Source: Hemerocallis citrina
Lineage: Eukaryota; Streptophyta; Magnoliopsida; Asparagales; Asphodelaceae
Length of the DNA stretch: 64,000 nucleotides
Assembly (NCBI GenBank): GCA_017893485.1
Contig: CM030366.1
Coordinates: 53,338,568-53,402,567, forward strand
Reading direction: 5' to 3'
Shown here piece after piece: positions 20,997 to 31,486 of the stretch. How positions within the stretch are numbered: the first letter of the stretch is position 1; each line of letters begins with the position of its first letter. A program made the position numbers and the translations under genes. A model generated the notes under the pieces. It worked only from the letters and a program-made list of their open reading frames with translations, had not been told where the DNA came from and made no database searches.

Positions 20997-22753
20997 TGTA
21001 ACATCCCGTAGTAAAATTATATATTTTTTTAAAATAGAAATACATTTTTCATTTTTGCACGTGGAACGCACGTGCAATTTTATCTCAATTTTTGTTCCAA
21101 AATTTTATTAAAATATGCATAAGTTTCTTTTATTTTCTTTTGTCTCATTTATTTTTCTTTTTCTCTAATTTAAAAAGACCATAGGCCTAAAAGACTAATT
21201 TAGATCCAGTGGAAATAAATTAAATAAAAAATATAATGAAGCCCACAATGAAAAGCCCACCTAATAAATCTACATTTATTTTGTACACTTTTACACTTGT
21301 CTTGTAACAAATGGTAGCTACTAACAAATTAACAAAATATAAAAATGAATGAGAGTGTGCATGTGCACTACACGTGCACGTGCTTGACCCCCTAGGAGTA
21401 ATGGCCGGCCAATGAGAAGTGGGAGAGTGGAGAGAGTGGGGTGAGATCATGAGTAGTTATTTGGGTAGTGGAGTTAATCCTAGCCACAAAATTTTCTATT
21501 GTATGTCATTTTCACCTAAACTAAAGAATCAAAGAGAGAGGAAAAGAAAGAGATATAGAGATTTCGGTTTTGCATTCTATGGAGGTTGGAGTTTGCTTTT
21601 GCTAGGAGGAGAAGTGCTAGGCCTTTGGAGTGGAGCTAGGAGCTTTCCTTTAGGAGATTTTCATTTGTGCAACAAGAAGAGGTGAGTGTCTTGCTTGTTT
21701 TCTAATTAGTTTAGAAACCATGATTAGGTATTATGTAGTAAATTTTAGTCTAGTTTTAATGATTCTTGCTAATTTTGATACATGTTGAAATGATGAAATT
21801 TACTATCATGAGTTACATTGTGTGTTAAATTAAGGTATATGATTTGAATGATATAATAGAATAAGGGAAGGGATAATTAAATGCATGTATATAAGTGCTA
21901 GGCACAATTGCAAAAAACTGAGTTTCTTTTGTTGCATGATTGTTGTCTTGTATAAAATTAGACAAAAAATATATATAAGAAATGTGATAATTAGTGAAGA
22001 GAAATTAGAAACAAATTGGGAAAATAAAAGGGTATGGTTGAAAGATGAAGAATTTCATTAACATGCTTAAGACACAATTGACATAGTTGCATTTGTATTA
22101 AATTTGTTCCAGAAGAGAAAAATGGCTAATTTGGGAAAGGAGGGTTAAATTCTCAAAAAAGTAAAATCAGTAAGTTGTTATTTTTTGTGATATATGAATG
22201 CAAATTTATATCATTATTAAAAAGAAAATAGAAGTTTCAAAAAAATTTCGTGTATATATGTTTCAGAAAGTGAATATGTGTAAAAAAGTGGGTATAAATC
22301 CCATTAAAAATAATTAAACCAGTAAGTGAAGAATTCTGGAGCTTAGGAATGTATTTTTCATAATACTAATTCGAGGAAGAAGAGTGAGAAACCAAATAGT
22401 TGAAAAAAAAAAAAAAGAAAAGAGAAATAAACAGAGAATGGGTACTTACAGTAAATAACCCATAGTATATCAGGTTGGGCACTTGCCCAGAGTGGCTAGC
22501 GCGTGTTTGCTGCGCCTATGCACGCCACATGGCGTCGCTGGGGTTCAGGGGTTCTCAGGGTTCGAGGCTCGCTAAGCTTTTTCTTAATATTTGAAGTTCT
22601 TTCTTTTTTGTTGGGATTTAAAAATCCAGAAAATTGTGCAAATATTTTTAAAATATTATGGGGATATTACAAATATTTCTCACTGTTTAAAATATATTTT
22701 TGGAGATTTAAGAGTTATATTCTCGTGATAGATATGATTGATGTGCAATGTGT
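20997..22753 (+). mobile_element. Old Tekay-like LTR (L3), part 1 of 3
   Basis: Begins TGTAACATCCCG with the CACGTG-rich zone common to the other Tekay-like LTRs here. It is interrupted at 22754-22758 (ATAAT) by a solo LTR, continues at 26224, is interrupted again at 26773 by Tekay-A and continues at 37791. It contains a tRNA-like module near its middle. The frame 21419-21685 has no recognisable domain. Confidence 0.65.
22484..22570 (+). other. tRNA-like module in LTR L3
   Basis: TGCCCAGAGTGGCTAGCGCG resembles an A box and arm; GGGTTCGAGGCTC at 22558-22570 resembles a B box. Confidence 0.4.
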
Positions 22754-23324
22754 ATAATTGTAATACCCTAAACTTTCATTTTAATAAAAATGTTGATTTT
22801 CACGTGTTGTGCACGTGCAAATTTCATGTGTATATTTTTTTATTTATTTTTATATATAAAATTTCATTTTTATAGTATGAACAATTATTTTTCCTTTCCT
22901 TTGTTTTTGTAAAAACCTATTTTGTAAAGCCTAAAACACTATTTTCTTAGTTTGAGCCCACTTAAATAATTGATTATTTTATTATTTTGGCCCACAACTC
23001 TAAGCCCACTATTTGTGAAGCCCACAAATTTAATTAATCATTTAAATGGTCACACTTGTCATGTAGACACAAAATGTGAACAATTGATTAATTAAAAATT
23101 GTACAAACTTCAAATAGGGGGTACTAGGGGGCACGTGCATGCACGTAGTGTGCAATGCACACCATTTGGAGGCCGGGTATGCATGGGAGTGATGGGGAGT
23201 GGGTATGTGTGTGCATGGGTAGTTATGTGAGTGTGGGTGGTTGCTACAACTTCCCCTCCTATCCTAACCATCCATCCTTTAACTATCTAATGAATCCTAG
23301 CCCTCCAATCCATCCTAGAATTAG

Positions 23325-23332
23325 TATAAATA
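23325..23332 (+). promoter_or_regulatory. LTR TATA box TATAAATA
   Basis: TATAAATACCCCC context, shared with the other Tekay-type LTRs. Confidence 0.6.
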
Positions 23333-24400
23333 CCCCCTACCTATTTGTATTCTACACTAAGAAACTATTGAAAGAAAGAAAACTATATAGGAGAAATATA
23401 TTAGAGTGAGTGTGAGTTGTGTGTGTGTTCCCCCATTGGAGGCCGGCCCATTCTTTCCCCAAGGAGCTCTCGGTTTGGCAAGGAAGCAAGGAGAAGGAGC
23501 TTTTGCATCGCAATCTAGGAGGAGAAGGCACTCTCTCGCATTCTGGGGACTCTAGGAGATTCTAATTGGCTTTTGCTTCAAAGAGGTGGGTATTTCTCAT
23601 GACTTCTAAAGTAGAAATCATGTTAGGAATGAATTGAATTGTTATTATAAAGCAACTAGTTGAAATGAAATGCATGTTTGCCTAATTAGAGGAGAATTGA
23701 TAAACTATTAGATGTGTGTTAATTTGGTTGCTAGATTGGTTAATTATGAGTAAAAGTAAATGTTCTCTTTGCTTCTAATGTTAGTATGCATGCTAAGTAT
23801 GTTTTAAATGCAATTGTGTGAATTAATTAGTAAAAGATTAGAACCATGTTTGTTAATGAAAGTATTAAAGTAGAATAGCATATTAGAGATGAATTGATGG
23901 AATGAATTACTAAGAAATAATTGTAAATTGTTGTAGTAGAATTCTCCATTTTGTATGCCATATGAATGTTAGATTATATGAAAGAGAATGTATTTTGCAA
24001 ACAAATGATTGAATGCATCATGTGTAAATTAGTGGATAAAAATATAAGTTTTATTCATTAAGAAAGATGATTTTGTGTTCTAAAAACATCATAGTTATAA
24101 GAGAACATTAATGTAATGAATTTTTGTGGAAAACTATCTTTAATTGTGAAGAAGTATGTTTTAGTTTTCAAATGTCGAAATTGTGATTATGAAATACAAA
24201 CTAAGGCTAAAATATATGTTTTGAAGAGTTAAAAATACCCTTAAAAATACTGGTTAATGTAGAATTAAATGTACTTTTATTCTGGAAAATTTTGTTTTCA
24301 AAAGAGGAGAAAAAGAGACAATTTTGTTTGAGATTTCATGAATTAAAATTATGAACAGAGAGTAGAATTAAAACCCAAATTATTTACTATCAAAATGAAT

Positions 24401-24470
24401 TGGCCACTTAGACCAACTGGTTGGAAGAGCCTTGGGTCGCTACAGTAGTCGGAGGTCTCGGGTTCGATAC
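24401..24470 (+). other. tRNA-like module 1 in solo LTR L4
   Basis: TTAGACCAACTGGTTGGAAG resembles a tRNA D-arm/A-box and GGTTCGATAC (24461-24470) a B box lacking the final CC. Confidence 0.5.
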
Positions 24471-24558
24471 TGTGTCTTGGTTTTTATTTTTTTGTTAAAA
24501 ATCCAAACAGCCGAGAGTCAATACTTAGAGAATATAACCCTTAGTTATATCGTTCGGC

Positions 24559-24618
24559 AACTTTGGCGTGTTGGTCTTGTGCGCTGTCTGTTTCACCGCT
24601 GGTTGTGGGTTCGAATCC
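24559..24618 (+). other. tRNA-like module 2 in solo LTR L4
   Basis: TGGCGTGTTGG (24564-24574) resembles an A box; GGTTCGAATCC (24608-24618) is a perfect B box. Spacing is about 33 bases. Confidence 0.55.
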
Positions 24619-26223
24619 GGTTGGGGGATTTGAGTTTAAAAAAATGTTTTTTGTGGATTATTTTTGATTATTTGAGTTTTAAAAATAAATAAAAATTGGA
24701 AAAATTATGGATTAATTACAGAAAAATTATTAGGACTTTATAAGAAAAATTTATATAGCTTTTGATAAAGTGTGAATAAGAAATTGGGGTTTTTGCAAGA
24801 AAGGACTTCTTTTTGAAATTAAATTATTTTTTTAAATAAAGGAAAAATAAATGAGAAATTTTTGAGTTATAAAGATGAAAAATTAGTAATGAGGAATTTT
24901 TGAAAGTGTGATTGGTGTAATTAATTGGACTTCTAATTTGTGCTTGTAGTAAGATTTTGAAATGAGAATAATGAAATTGTGGAATACATGATTTATTGAT
25001 TACTACTAGTTAGAATTTATTCTTACACATAAATTGTACGTGAAATTGAATTATTGATTGTGATGAGTTATGAAAGATGTGAATACATGAATGCTATGCC
25101 TATGAAAACATGAATTGTGATTAATCATGAAATGACCTTATGAGCATGAAAAGCTCGATGTTGAAATTATGAGTTGAAATTGAGAATTAGGGTATAGTCA
25201 AGCCTTATACCGGCAATAAAAGAAATGTGAAAATGATTATTGAAATGAGAAGACCAAGGTTTGGGTCATGTGAATTAAATGAATAAGACCGGTATAGTGG
25301 GAGGGCTACACTCTAAGGGTAGATTTTATTCATGATTCAATTAAACTAAGGATTAGATACATAGTGAAGATGTGATGAAAGTAAGAGAAAAACGTTAAGT
25401 ATAAGGGCCATTAGATTGGCGGCGTGAGAGTATTCACAGGATGTCCCATGATGCGTCATGATAGGGCGTGGATACTGCTCCAGAGTACCGTTCCGGTGGC
25501 GACGCTCGTGGGGTGTTTGACGACTGCGGGTGGTGTCATGTCTATGGTAGGAGCTGAATTACCACAGGATGCCTGCATGATGAGTCATGTGACAGTGCGT
25601 TGGGATTTCCTCCAGGGCGCCTAGACATGAGTTCGTAGGTCAGAAAACATCTAGGATACTTACTGTAGTTACAGCAGTAGATTAAGTCATGACGAGGGAT
25701 TGAACCCTACAAGATGAAGAACGGTTAAGGGCTTGCCCTCGGACCTATGTAGTATGGGCTGCATAGACTCTGAACAAGTGCGCATTAGTGTCATATAATA
25801 CAAATAATTGCATTAAGGGCTAAGTGCACGTTCACAACACGACATCAATACGATAGTCCCTTTAGCTTTGTTTGTGACAAGTTTGTGGTTTGCTAAGTAT
25901 TGAGAATCGTTATACTGTTTCGGCATAGAGAGGATAACCGTGTATAATATTTCGTCAGTTGAATGAATTGACGCGCCCACAGTTTTAAGTGCAGGGTAAA
26001 GATGCTTGACACATTTGAAGTATACATGCTGTGCAAGATTATTTTAAATGTTGTTTCATGTAAATTATTGTAAAATTGCTTCCGTTGTCACAATGTAAAA
26101 GTGTAATGTAACTCTGATATAAGAAATTTTTTTATTTCCTTGTAAAATTGTACGAAAGAAGTGTAAAGATCCTGTGGAACTTCGAATTCAGTTGTATTTT
26201 GGAATTCGGGGTGTTACAATAAT

Positions 26224-26772
26224 TAAGGGGATAAAAATTGATTTGTAAAGTGATGGATTTTTGAATAATAAATTTATAGGGATGAATCTCAAGAGTTGAT
26301 ATTTAGATCACTAATAAATATTGGGTTGGAAGTTAGATGAACATGAAAGAAAATAGTTTTGTGAGAAACAATAAATTGAGTTTGTTCTTCATGAATGATG
26401 AACACAAGAATAAGATGAATTGATTAAGATGTAAATAAATAGAGTTGAAAATGTGAATAAAGTGAATTTTAATACATGAATATTAAATGGTATTAGTATC
26501 CATGATTATGGAACAGGAAAATATGTGATTCGAGAGGTTTAGTAGAACCCAAGTACCGGCAAATGGAGAAAAGAATTAATTGATTTGAGATTTGGCTATT
26601 TAGGTTATCTCAGTATTTTTGTTTTAGTCTGGTAAGAGGGGGAGCTAACTATAGGTGGTGTAACTTATTCGTGTTTTAAACTTACGGATTAGGCACTAGG
26701 AGAAGATGTAATAGATCTTGGGCAAACGTAAGTGGAGTGTCTCTGTATAGTATGACGGTGGATTCCTGGACT
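26224..26772 (+). mobile_element. LTR L3, part 2 of 3
   Basis: Sequence between the two nested insertions. It shares vocabulary with Tekay-like LTRs (TACCGGCAA, then a gagaggctaa-like region) and ends just before the ATAGA duplication of Tekay-A. Confidence 0.55.
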
Positions 26773-27259
26773 ATAGATGTAATACCCTGATTTTTCAAAT
26801 ATATGAAAGATTATTTATTTTTACATATGGTATGCATGTGTAGTATGTTGACTATTATTTCTCAACATGATGAATAAAGAGTATTGTTTTCTATAAAGCA
26901 TTTTCCTAAAGCCCAATGTTAGTTTGCTTATTTTTCTTTTAAAATATTTATTTTGGCCCAACTAATTTAAGCCCATGGTTTAATTCTTTTATTTTTGCAA
27001 CTTGTATTGTGTAACACCCTTTTTTTTCATAAGACTTGTTATGAGTGTACAAGTTTTATTAGTGTGGCTTGTGCTTACACGTGCACTCCATGTACACGTG
27101 CATAAGCACACACTTCTTGGCCGGATTGTGGAGAAGTGGGATCAAGTCATGGGTAGTTTTGTAGAGTGTGGGTAGTTATTTCAACCTCCTAGTCCATCCT
27201 AGTCCTTGATCCTTCAACTCCCTAGTGCATCCTAGCCCTCCATCTCACTCTAATTGGTG

Positions 27260-27267
27260 TATAAATA
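27260..27267 (+). promoter_or_regulatory. TATA box of Tekay-A 5' LTR
   Basis: TATAAATA followed by CCCCCTCTCC; transcription would start about 30 bases downstream. Confidence 0.65.
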
Positions 27268-27640
27268 CCCCCTCTCCTTCATTATTCCTCTTACACTAAA
27301 ATCCTATTGCAAGAGAGTATATTGTGAGAGAGTTGTGCGTGCTTTTTCTGTGGAGGCCGAGTAGCACTTCTGGAGTTTCGGCGTGGAGCAAGGAGCAAGA
27401 AGTCGTCCATTGCATTAAGGAGTTTCCTGGATTTCGATTACTTTCGTCAATATGGGGGGTTCAATTTTCTTTATTTCTAACTAGGAAATATATGGAATTA
27501 AATAATGATGCATGAAAAATGATTAATAAGAGTACACATTTAATTGGAAAATGATCTATTGATTGATTCATGTATGGATGGGAATTTCATGTGACTCTAT
27601 TGGTAAATGACATTGTAGAAAGAATCGAAAATGGTCTGTG

Positions 27641-28405
27641 CAGTCGACTGTCCAGGGGACAAGTCGACTGGTACGAGGCAAATGTTTTTCATGATTTCTA
27701 AATTAGAATCCTTATTAAGACTAAAGATTTATTGTGTATATGTATGCAAATAAAGGGATAGATCGATTGCTAGATCAATATTCTCCATGTGGTACACAAC
27801 CTAGAAAATATGAATGATTGATAATTGAGAAACTGGAAATGACATATACAGTCGACTGAGAATGTTAACAGGCGACTGGCCTATTGAAACAGAATATGAA
27901 CAGTTCAAAATTCTATGAAACGATGCATTTTAATATGATGTCTAGAATGGTAAATTGAGATTAGCATTTACCTCTGACAGTAAATGACGAGTAAATGAAA
28001 GTGCATGCTTAGTAATTTCTTGAGAAAAGAAACATTAGCTATGTGTTATTTACGCTAAATCGAAATGATGTTATGATGAGAATTACATGCTATGTTGACA
28101 CGATTTTAATGTGATATGGGTAATGAAGAACAGAAAGAAAGATAATTCCTCAAAGTGAAATTTAACCTGTTCAGTCGACCGAATGCTTGAAGAGTCGACT
28201 GTACCGAACATGATAAGTGTATAATTGAACTACACAGTACAGACGACTGATTTGTGGAACAGTCGACTGTTAACTGTATGATATTTTTTAATGTGGAAAC
28301 TGCGGAACAGCCGACTGACCATGTGCAGCAGTCGACTCTTCCGAGTGTTATTAATGAACTGTATTTGACTGGATAAGTCGACTGGTGGAGTTCCAAGTCG
28401 ACTGT
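27641..28405 (+). repeat. CAGTCGACTG palindrome array in the 5' LTR
   Basis: About eleven copies or one-base variants within 765 bp: exact at 27641, 27849 and 28260; AAGTCGACTG at 27661 and twice near 28375-28395; variants CAGTCGACCG, CAGCCGACTG, CAGACGACTG, CAGTCGACTC and AGGCGACTGG. Extended forms GTCGACTGTCCAG and GTCGACTGGT recur. Confidence 0.85.
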
Positions 28406-29675
28406 CCAGAGTGCTTTTTGGTATGTCTGAAATCGTATGATTTGTTTGTGGTAAAGATTGTGAATCTGGATATTGGTAAACTCTATTGTTCTTGCATGAT
28501 TGTACATGAAGTAAATCATTTATTGTGAATTATGAGAATTAAATGTATATGGAAGCTATGACATGAAAAAAAAAGAAAATCTTTGAGATCATGAAGTGAA
28601 CTCATGAGTTGGAAATGCTCAGATTTTAGAAATTGTGAATTTGAATTGAAATGAAAAGAGTAGCTAAGTCTCCCCCGGCGATTGAAAGAAATGAAATGAG
28701 AATTTGAAATGAAAGACCAAGGTTGGTCATGTGAATAAATGAATAAGTCCGGTTGAGTGGAGAGGCTAACTCTAGAGCTTTGATTTTTATTCATGATTCT
28801 AATAAAAACTAAGGATTTAGCACATAGTGGAGATGTGATGAAAGTAGGAGAAAAACATGAGTGAGAGCCATTGGGTAGCGGCGAGAGCGTATCCCAGGAA
28901 TTCCCATGATGAGTCTGGGTGAGGATGCGGCTCCAGAGTACCGTCCCGGTGGTGACACTCGTGGGATGTTCGAAGACTACGGGTGGTGTCATGTCTACGG
29001 TGAGAGCTGAATTACCACAGGATGTCTGCATGATGAGTCATGTCAGCGATGGGATTCCCTCCAGAGTGCCTAGGCATGAGTTCGTAGGTCAGAAGACATC
29101 TAGGATACTTACCGTAGTTACAGTAGTAGAGTAAGTCATAACGAGGGGTTGAACCCTATAAAGTTGAAGTACGATTAAGGGCTTGCCCTCGGACCTATGT
29201 AGTATGGGATGCATAGAATCCGAACAAGTGCGCATTAGTGTCATGTAACATAACTAATACATTAAGGATTAAGTGCACAATCACAACACGACATCATTAG
29301 GGTATTCCCTTTATTTGGAATGTGACAAGTTTGTGTTTGTTAAATATGGAAAATTGAGTTATACTATTTCCGGCATAGAGAGGATGGCCGTGTATAATGT
29401 TCGTCGGTTGAATAAACTGACGTACCCACAGTCTTATATGCAGGTATGTTAAAGATTAAAGAGGAACAAATGCTTAAGGATTCATTCAATGTTGATGTAT
29501 AATTGTTTCATTGTTGTAAATTCTACTTCTGCTGTGCAATGTAAATGTAATATTGATGTAAACTCTGATGTAAAAAGAAAAGTTTAAATTCCTTGTAAAG
29601 TTGTACTAAAGAAAGTGAAAAGATCCTGTAGAACATCTCGAATTCAGTGTATTTGGAATTCGGGGCGTTACAGAG

Positions 29676-29688
29676 TGGTATCAGAGCC
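29676..29688 (+). promoter_or_regulatory. Tekay-A primer binding site
   Basis: TGGTATCAGAGCC, the canonical complement of initiator tRNA-Met, three bases after the LTR end. Confidence 0.92.
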
Positions 29689-29840
29689 ACGCTTTCTACG
29701 CTTTCCTGTTGGTACAAATTTATAAGGAACAACACCCTAGAAGTGGACATTAGAGTGTGTGTCTGAGTTTGGAGATTTAAATGTAAGTGACTTACATTTG
29801 TGTTGCTTTATGACTTATGCTCCTTCCTCTCTATTCTAAG

Positions 29841-30266
29841 ATGGCTGATCACTTTGACCCTGCTGGAGATGACGACTGGCATATCATTGAGGAAGAGTAC
29901 CATCCTGGACAGGCTGACTCCGAGGATGAGTATCACCCTGGGCAAGCAGATTCTGATGAGGAGGAGTGGCCTGAATCTCGAGAGATTACCCCACCTCCAG
30001 ACTCGTCTGACGATTCTTCTACCGATGAAGAAGAGTGACCAGCTCTGAGTAGCACTGTGGCTTCTCTTCAGAGGCAGGTGAAAACACTGCGAGAGAGAGT
30101 TGGAGTATTGGAAGCTCAACTGGCGAAGCGAAAGGACGATTTTTCTGTTCTCAGTCACCGGGTATGGGAACTTGAGAAGAGAAAGAACTTGGCAGATGTG
30201 TTGAAGGATGAAGTTGATGAACTACGGGAAGAACTTCGAGCAGCGAAGAGGACCCGTAGGAGTTAG
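29841..30266 (+). pseudogene. Pre-gag ORF1: acidic plus coiled-coil protein
   Basis: Starts at ATG 29841 (MADHFDPAGDD) between the primer site and gag. The first 65 residues are very acidic and include a tandem EYHPGQADS repeat; the rest (from about 30057) is a clear heptad coiled coil (VASLQRQVKTLRERVGVLEA) ending in a basic tail KRTRRS. A TGA at 30036-30038 splits the two halves in this copy; the reading frame is the same on both sides. A homologue lies at the same place in the Tekay-B copy (62839-62434) without that stop, though with a frameshift. No known domain. Ogre/Tat elements also carry an ORF ahead of gag, but I see no reason to call them homologous. Confidence 0.65.
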
Positions 30267-30390
30267 ATTGTTGTAGCTTCTACTTTTCTTCCGTTCTGAT
30301 GTTAAGAAATGTTTTTAATTCGAATGTATAAACTTTGGAATTCAATGAAGTGCAAGTTGATTTAAATTCTTGTCTTATACTTCGAATTTA

Positions 30391-31416
30391 ATGGATCTTT
30401 TACATCAGAATATGTCGAGAAGAGGAGCTAGGAATGGGGAAGGTTTGGATCTGGAGACCGAACTTGCAAGGGTCAACCAGACGCTGAATGCAGTGGCTAT
30501 GAACCAAGGAAGGGGGCCAGTGAATCCAGTGCCCGAGGCGATTAAGCTGGTGGAATTGTTCAAGAGAATGAAACCACCTGTATTCGAGGGAAGGTCAGAC
30601 CCAGATGCGGCTGACGACTGGATTCGACAAGTGGAGACAATCTTTGAGGTGTTGGAGACACCGGAGGGCAGCAAAGTCAAGTTGGCGACTTTGCAACTGG
30701 AGAAGGATGCGGCTGTTTGGTGGCAGTCGATGAAGAGGACCATGGGAGGTATAGTGCTTGGATGGGAGGAATTTCTAGAAGAATTCCGCAGTCATTATTT
30801 CCCCTCCGATGTTCAGGAGAAGAAGGCGATGGAGTTTCTGTCGCTACAGCAAGGTAGCATGTCGGTGAGAGCGTATGAGACCAAGTTTACTCAGCTCTCT
30901 AGGTATGCTCCAGAACTGGTGATGGATGAGGCGAAGAAGGCCCGAAAGTTCGAGCATGGACTGAGGCCAAGCTTGAGATCCCGGATGATACCTCTTGGTA
31001 TCAGGCGATTTGACAAGTTGGTCAAGAGGGTGGCAGCGACGGAGGCAGATATGGAGCAGTTCCATGTTGCTCAGAACCGGAGGAACAACTGGCAGTCCGG
31101 GAAGAGGCCCGCCAATTCTGAGAGTTTCAAGGGCCAACCATCTGCATAGAGGTTCAAACCGACAGGGGCGAACACTATCAGTGTAGCTGGAGGACCTGGA
31201 AGCACTATGGTGAGACCTTCTACAGTCACTTGCTACAACTATGGTGAGGCGGGACATTACAAATCTCAATGTCTCAAACCACGGGCTGGCAATCACAATG
31301 TGCCAATACAGCAGACTGGGAAAAGGCCGTATCAACCAGGGCGAGTATTTGCCTTGACGGAAGCTGATGCTGAGGAGGCAGATCAGGTCATCTCTGGTAC
31401 GAGGGCTGATGTTTAG
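30391..31416 (+). pseudogene. gag: Tekay-A Gag polyprotein
   Basis: ATG at 30391 (MDLLHQN). The retrotransposon gag core is at about residues 60-200 (PPVFEGRSDPDAADDWIRQV, AAVWWQSMKRT, MEFLSLQQGSMSVRAYETKF). The nucleocapsid motif near 31234-31275 reads CYNYGEAGHYKSQC, so the second zinc cysteine is tyrosine. A TAG at 31147-31149 replaces a glutamine codon that is CAA in the Tekay-B copy. The unspliced frame ends at TAG 31414-31416, inside the putative intron. Functions in particle assembly when intact. Confidence 0.88.
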
Positions 31417-31486
31417 TGGTTCTTGTCATTTCTTCTCCCCATTCATATTGTGAAACTGTTATGTAATGGTGTGTATTATGTAACAG
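31397..31486 (+). other. Putative 90-bp GT-AG intron between gag and protease
   Basis: Donor CTG|GTACGAG, T-rich interior, acceptor TTATGTAACAG|GA. Removal joins VISG directly to ELYLNG, giving the usual spacing ahead of the protease DTG, and removes the in-frame TAG at 31414. Length is 90, a multiple of three. The Tekay-B copy has a 99-bp equivalent at the same phase with well-conserved last 35 bases. Splicing is inferred, not shown. Confidence 0.6.

Larger units (their letters stand above)
22759..26218 (+). mobile_element. Solo LTR of Tekay-B family (L4), 3460 bp, TSD ATAAT
   Basis: Starts TGTAATACCCTAAAC and ends GGGGTGTTACA, flanked by ATAAT at 22754-22758 and 26219-26223. Nothing of a primer site or coding region adjoins either end, so it is a solo LTR left by LTR-LTR recombination. 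It is the best full-length reference for the LTRs at 1-2543, 55283-57817 and 62997-64000. It carries a TATA box at 23325 and two tRNA-like modules near 24.4-24.6 kb. Confidence 0.92.
26778..29672 (+). mobile_element. Tekay-A 5' LTR
   Basis: TGTAATACCCTG...GGGGCGTTACA. A TATA box lies about 480 bp in. The middle (27641-28410) carries the CAGTCGACTG array instead of the tRNA-like modules of the Tekay-B LTRs. Confidence 0.95.

Noticed and set aside
20888..21111. Ile/Tyr repeat proteins
   Set aside because: Translation of TA microsatellite in several frames, without coding meaning.
28106..29031. Minus-strand frames of 137 and 171 aa inside the Tekay-A LTR (repeated at 36219-37144)
   Set aside because: They are antisense to the LTR, contain the palindrome array and differ in length between the two LTRs; no domain.
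31414..31416. Stop-codon readthrough or frameshifting instead of splicing between gag and pol
   Set aside because: No CARYYA context after the TAG and no slippery site or change of frame; the two copies share splice ends but not the sequence around the stop. Not excluded, but less supported than an intron.
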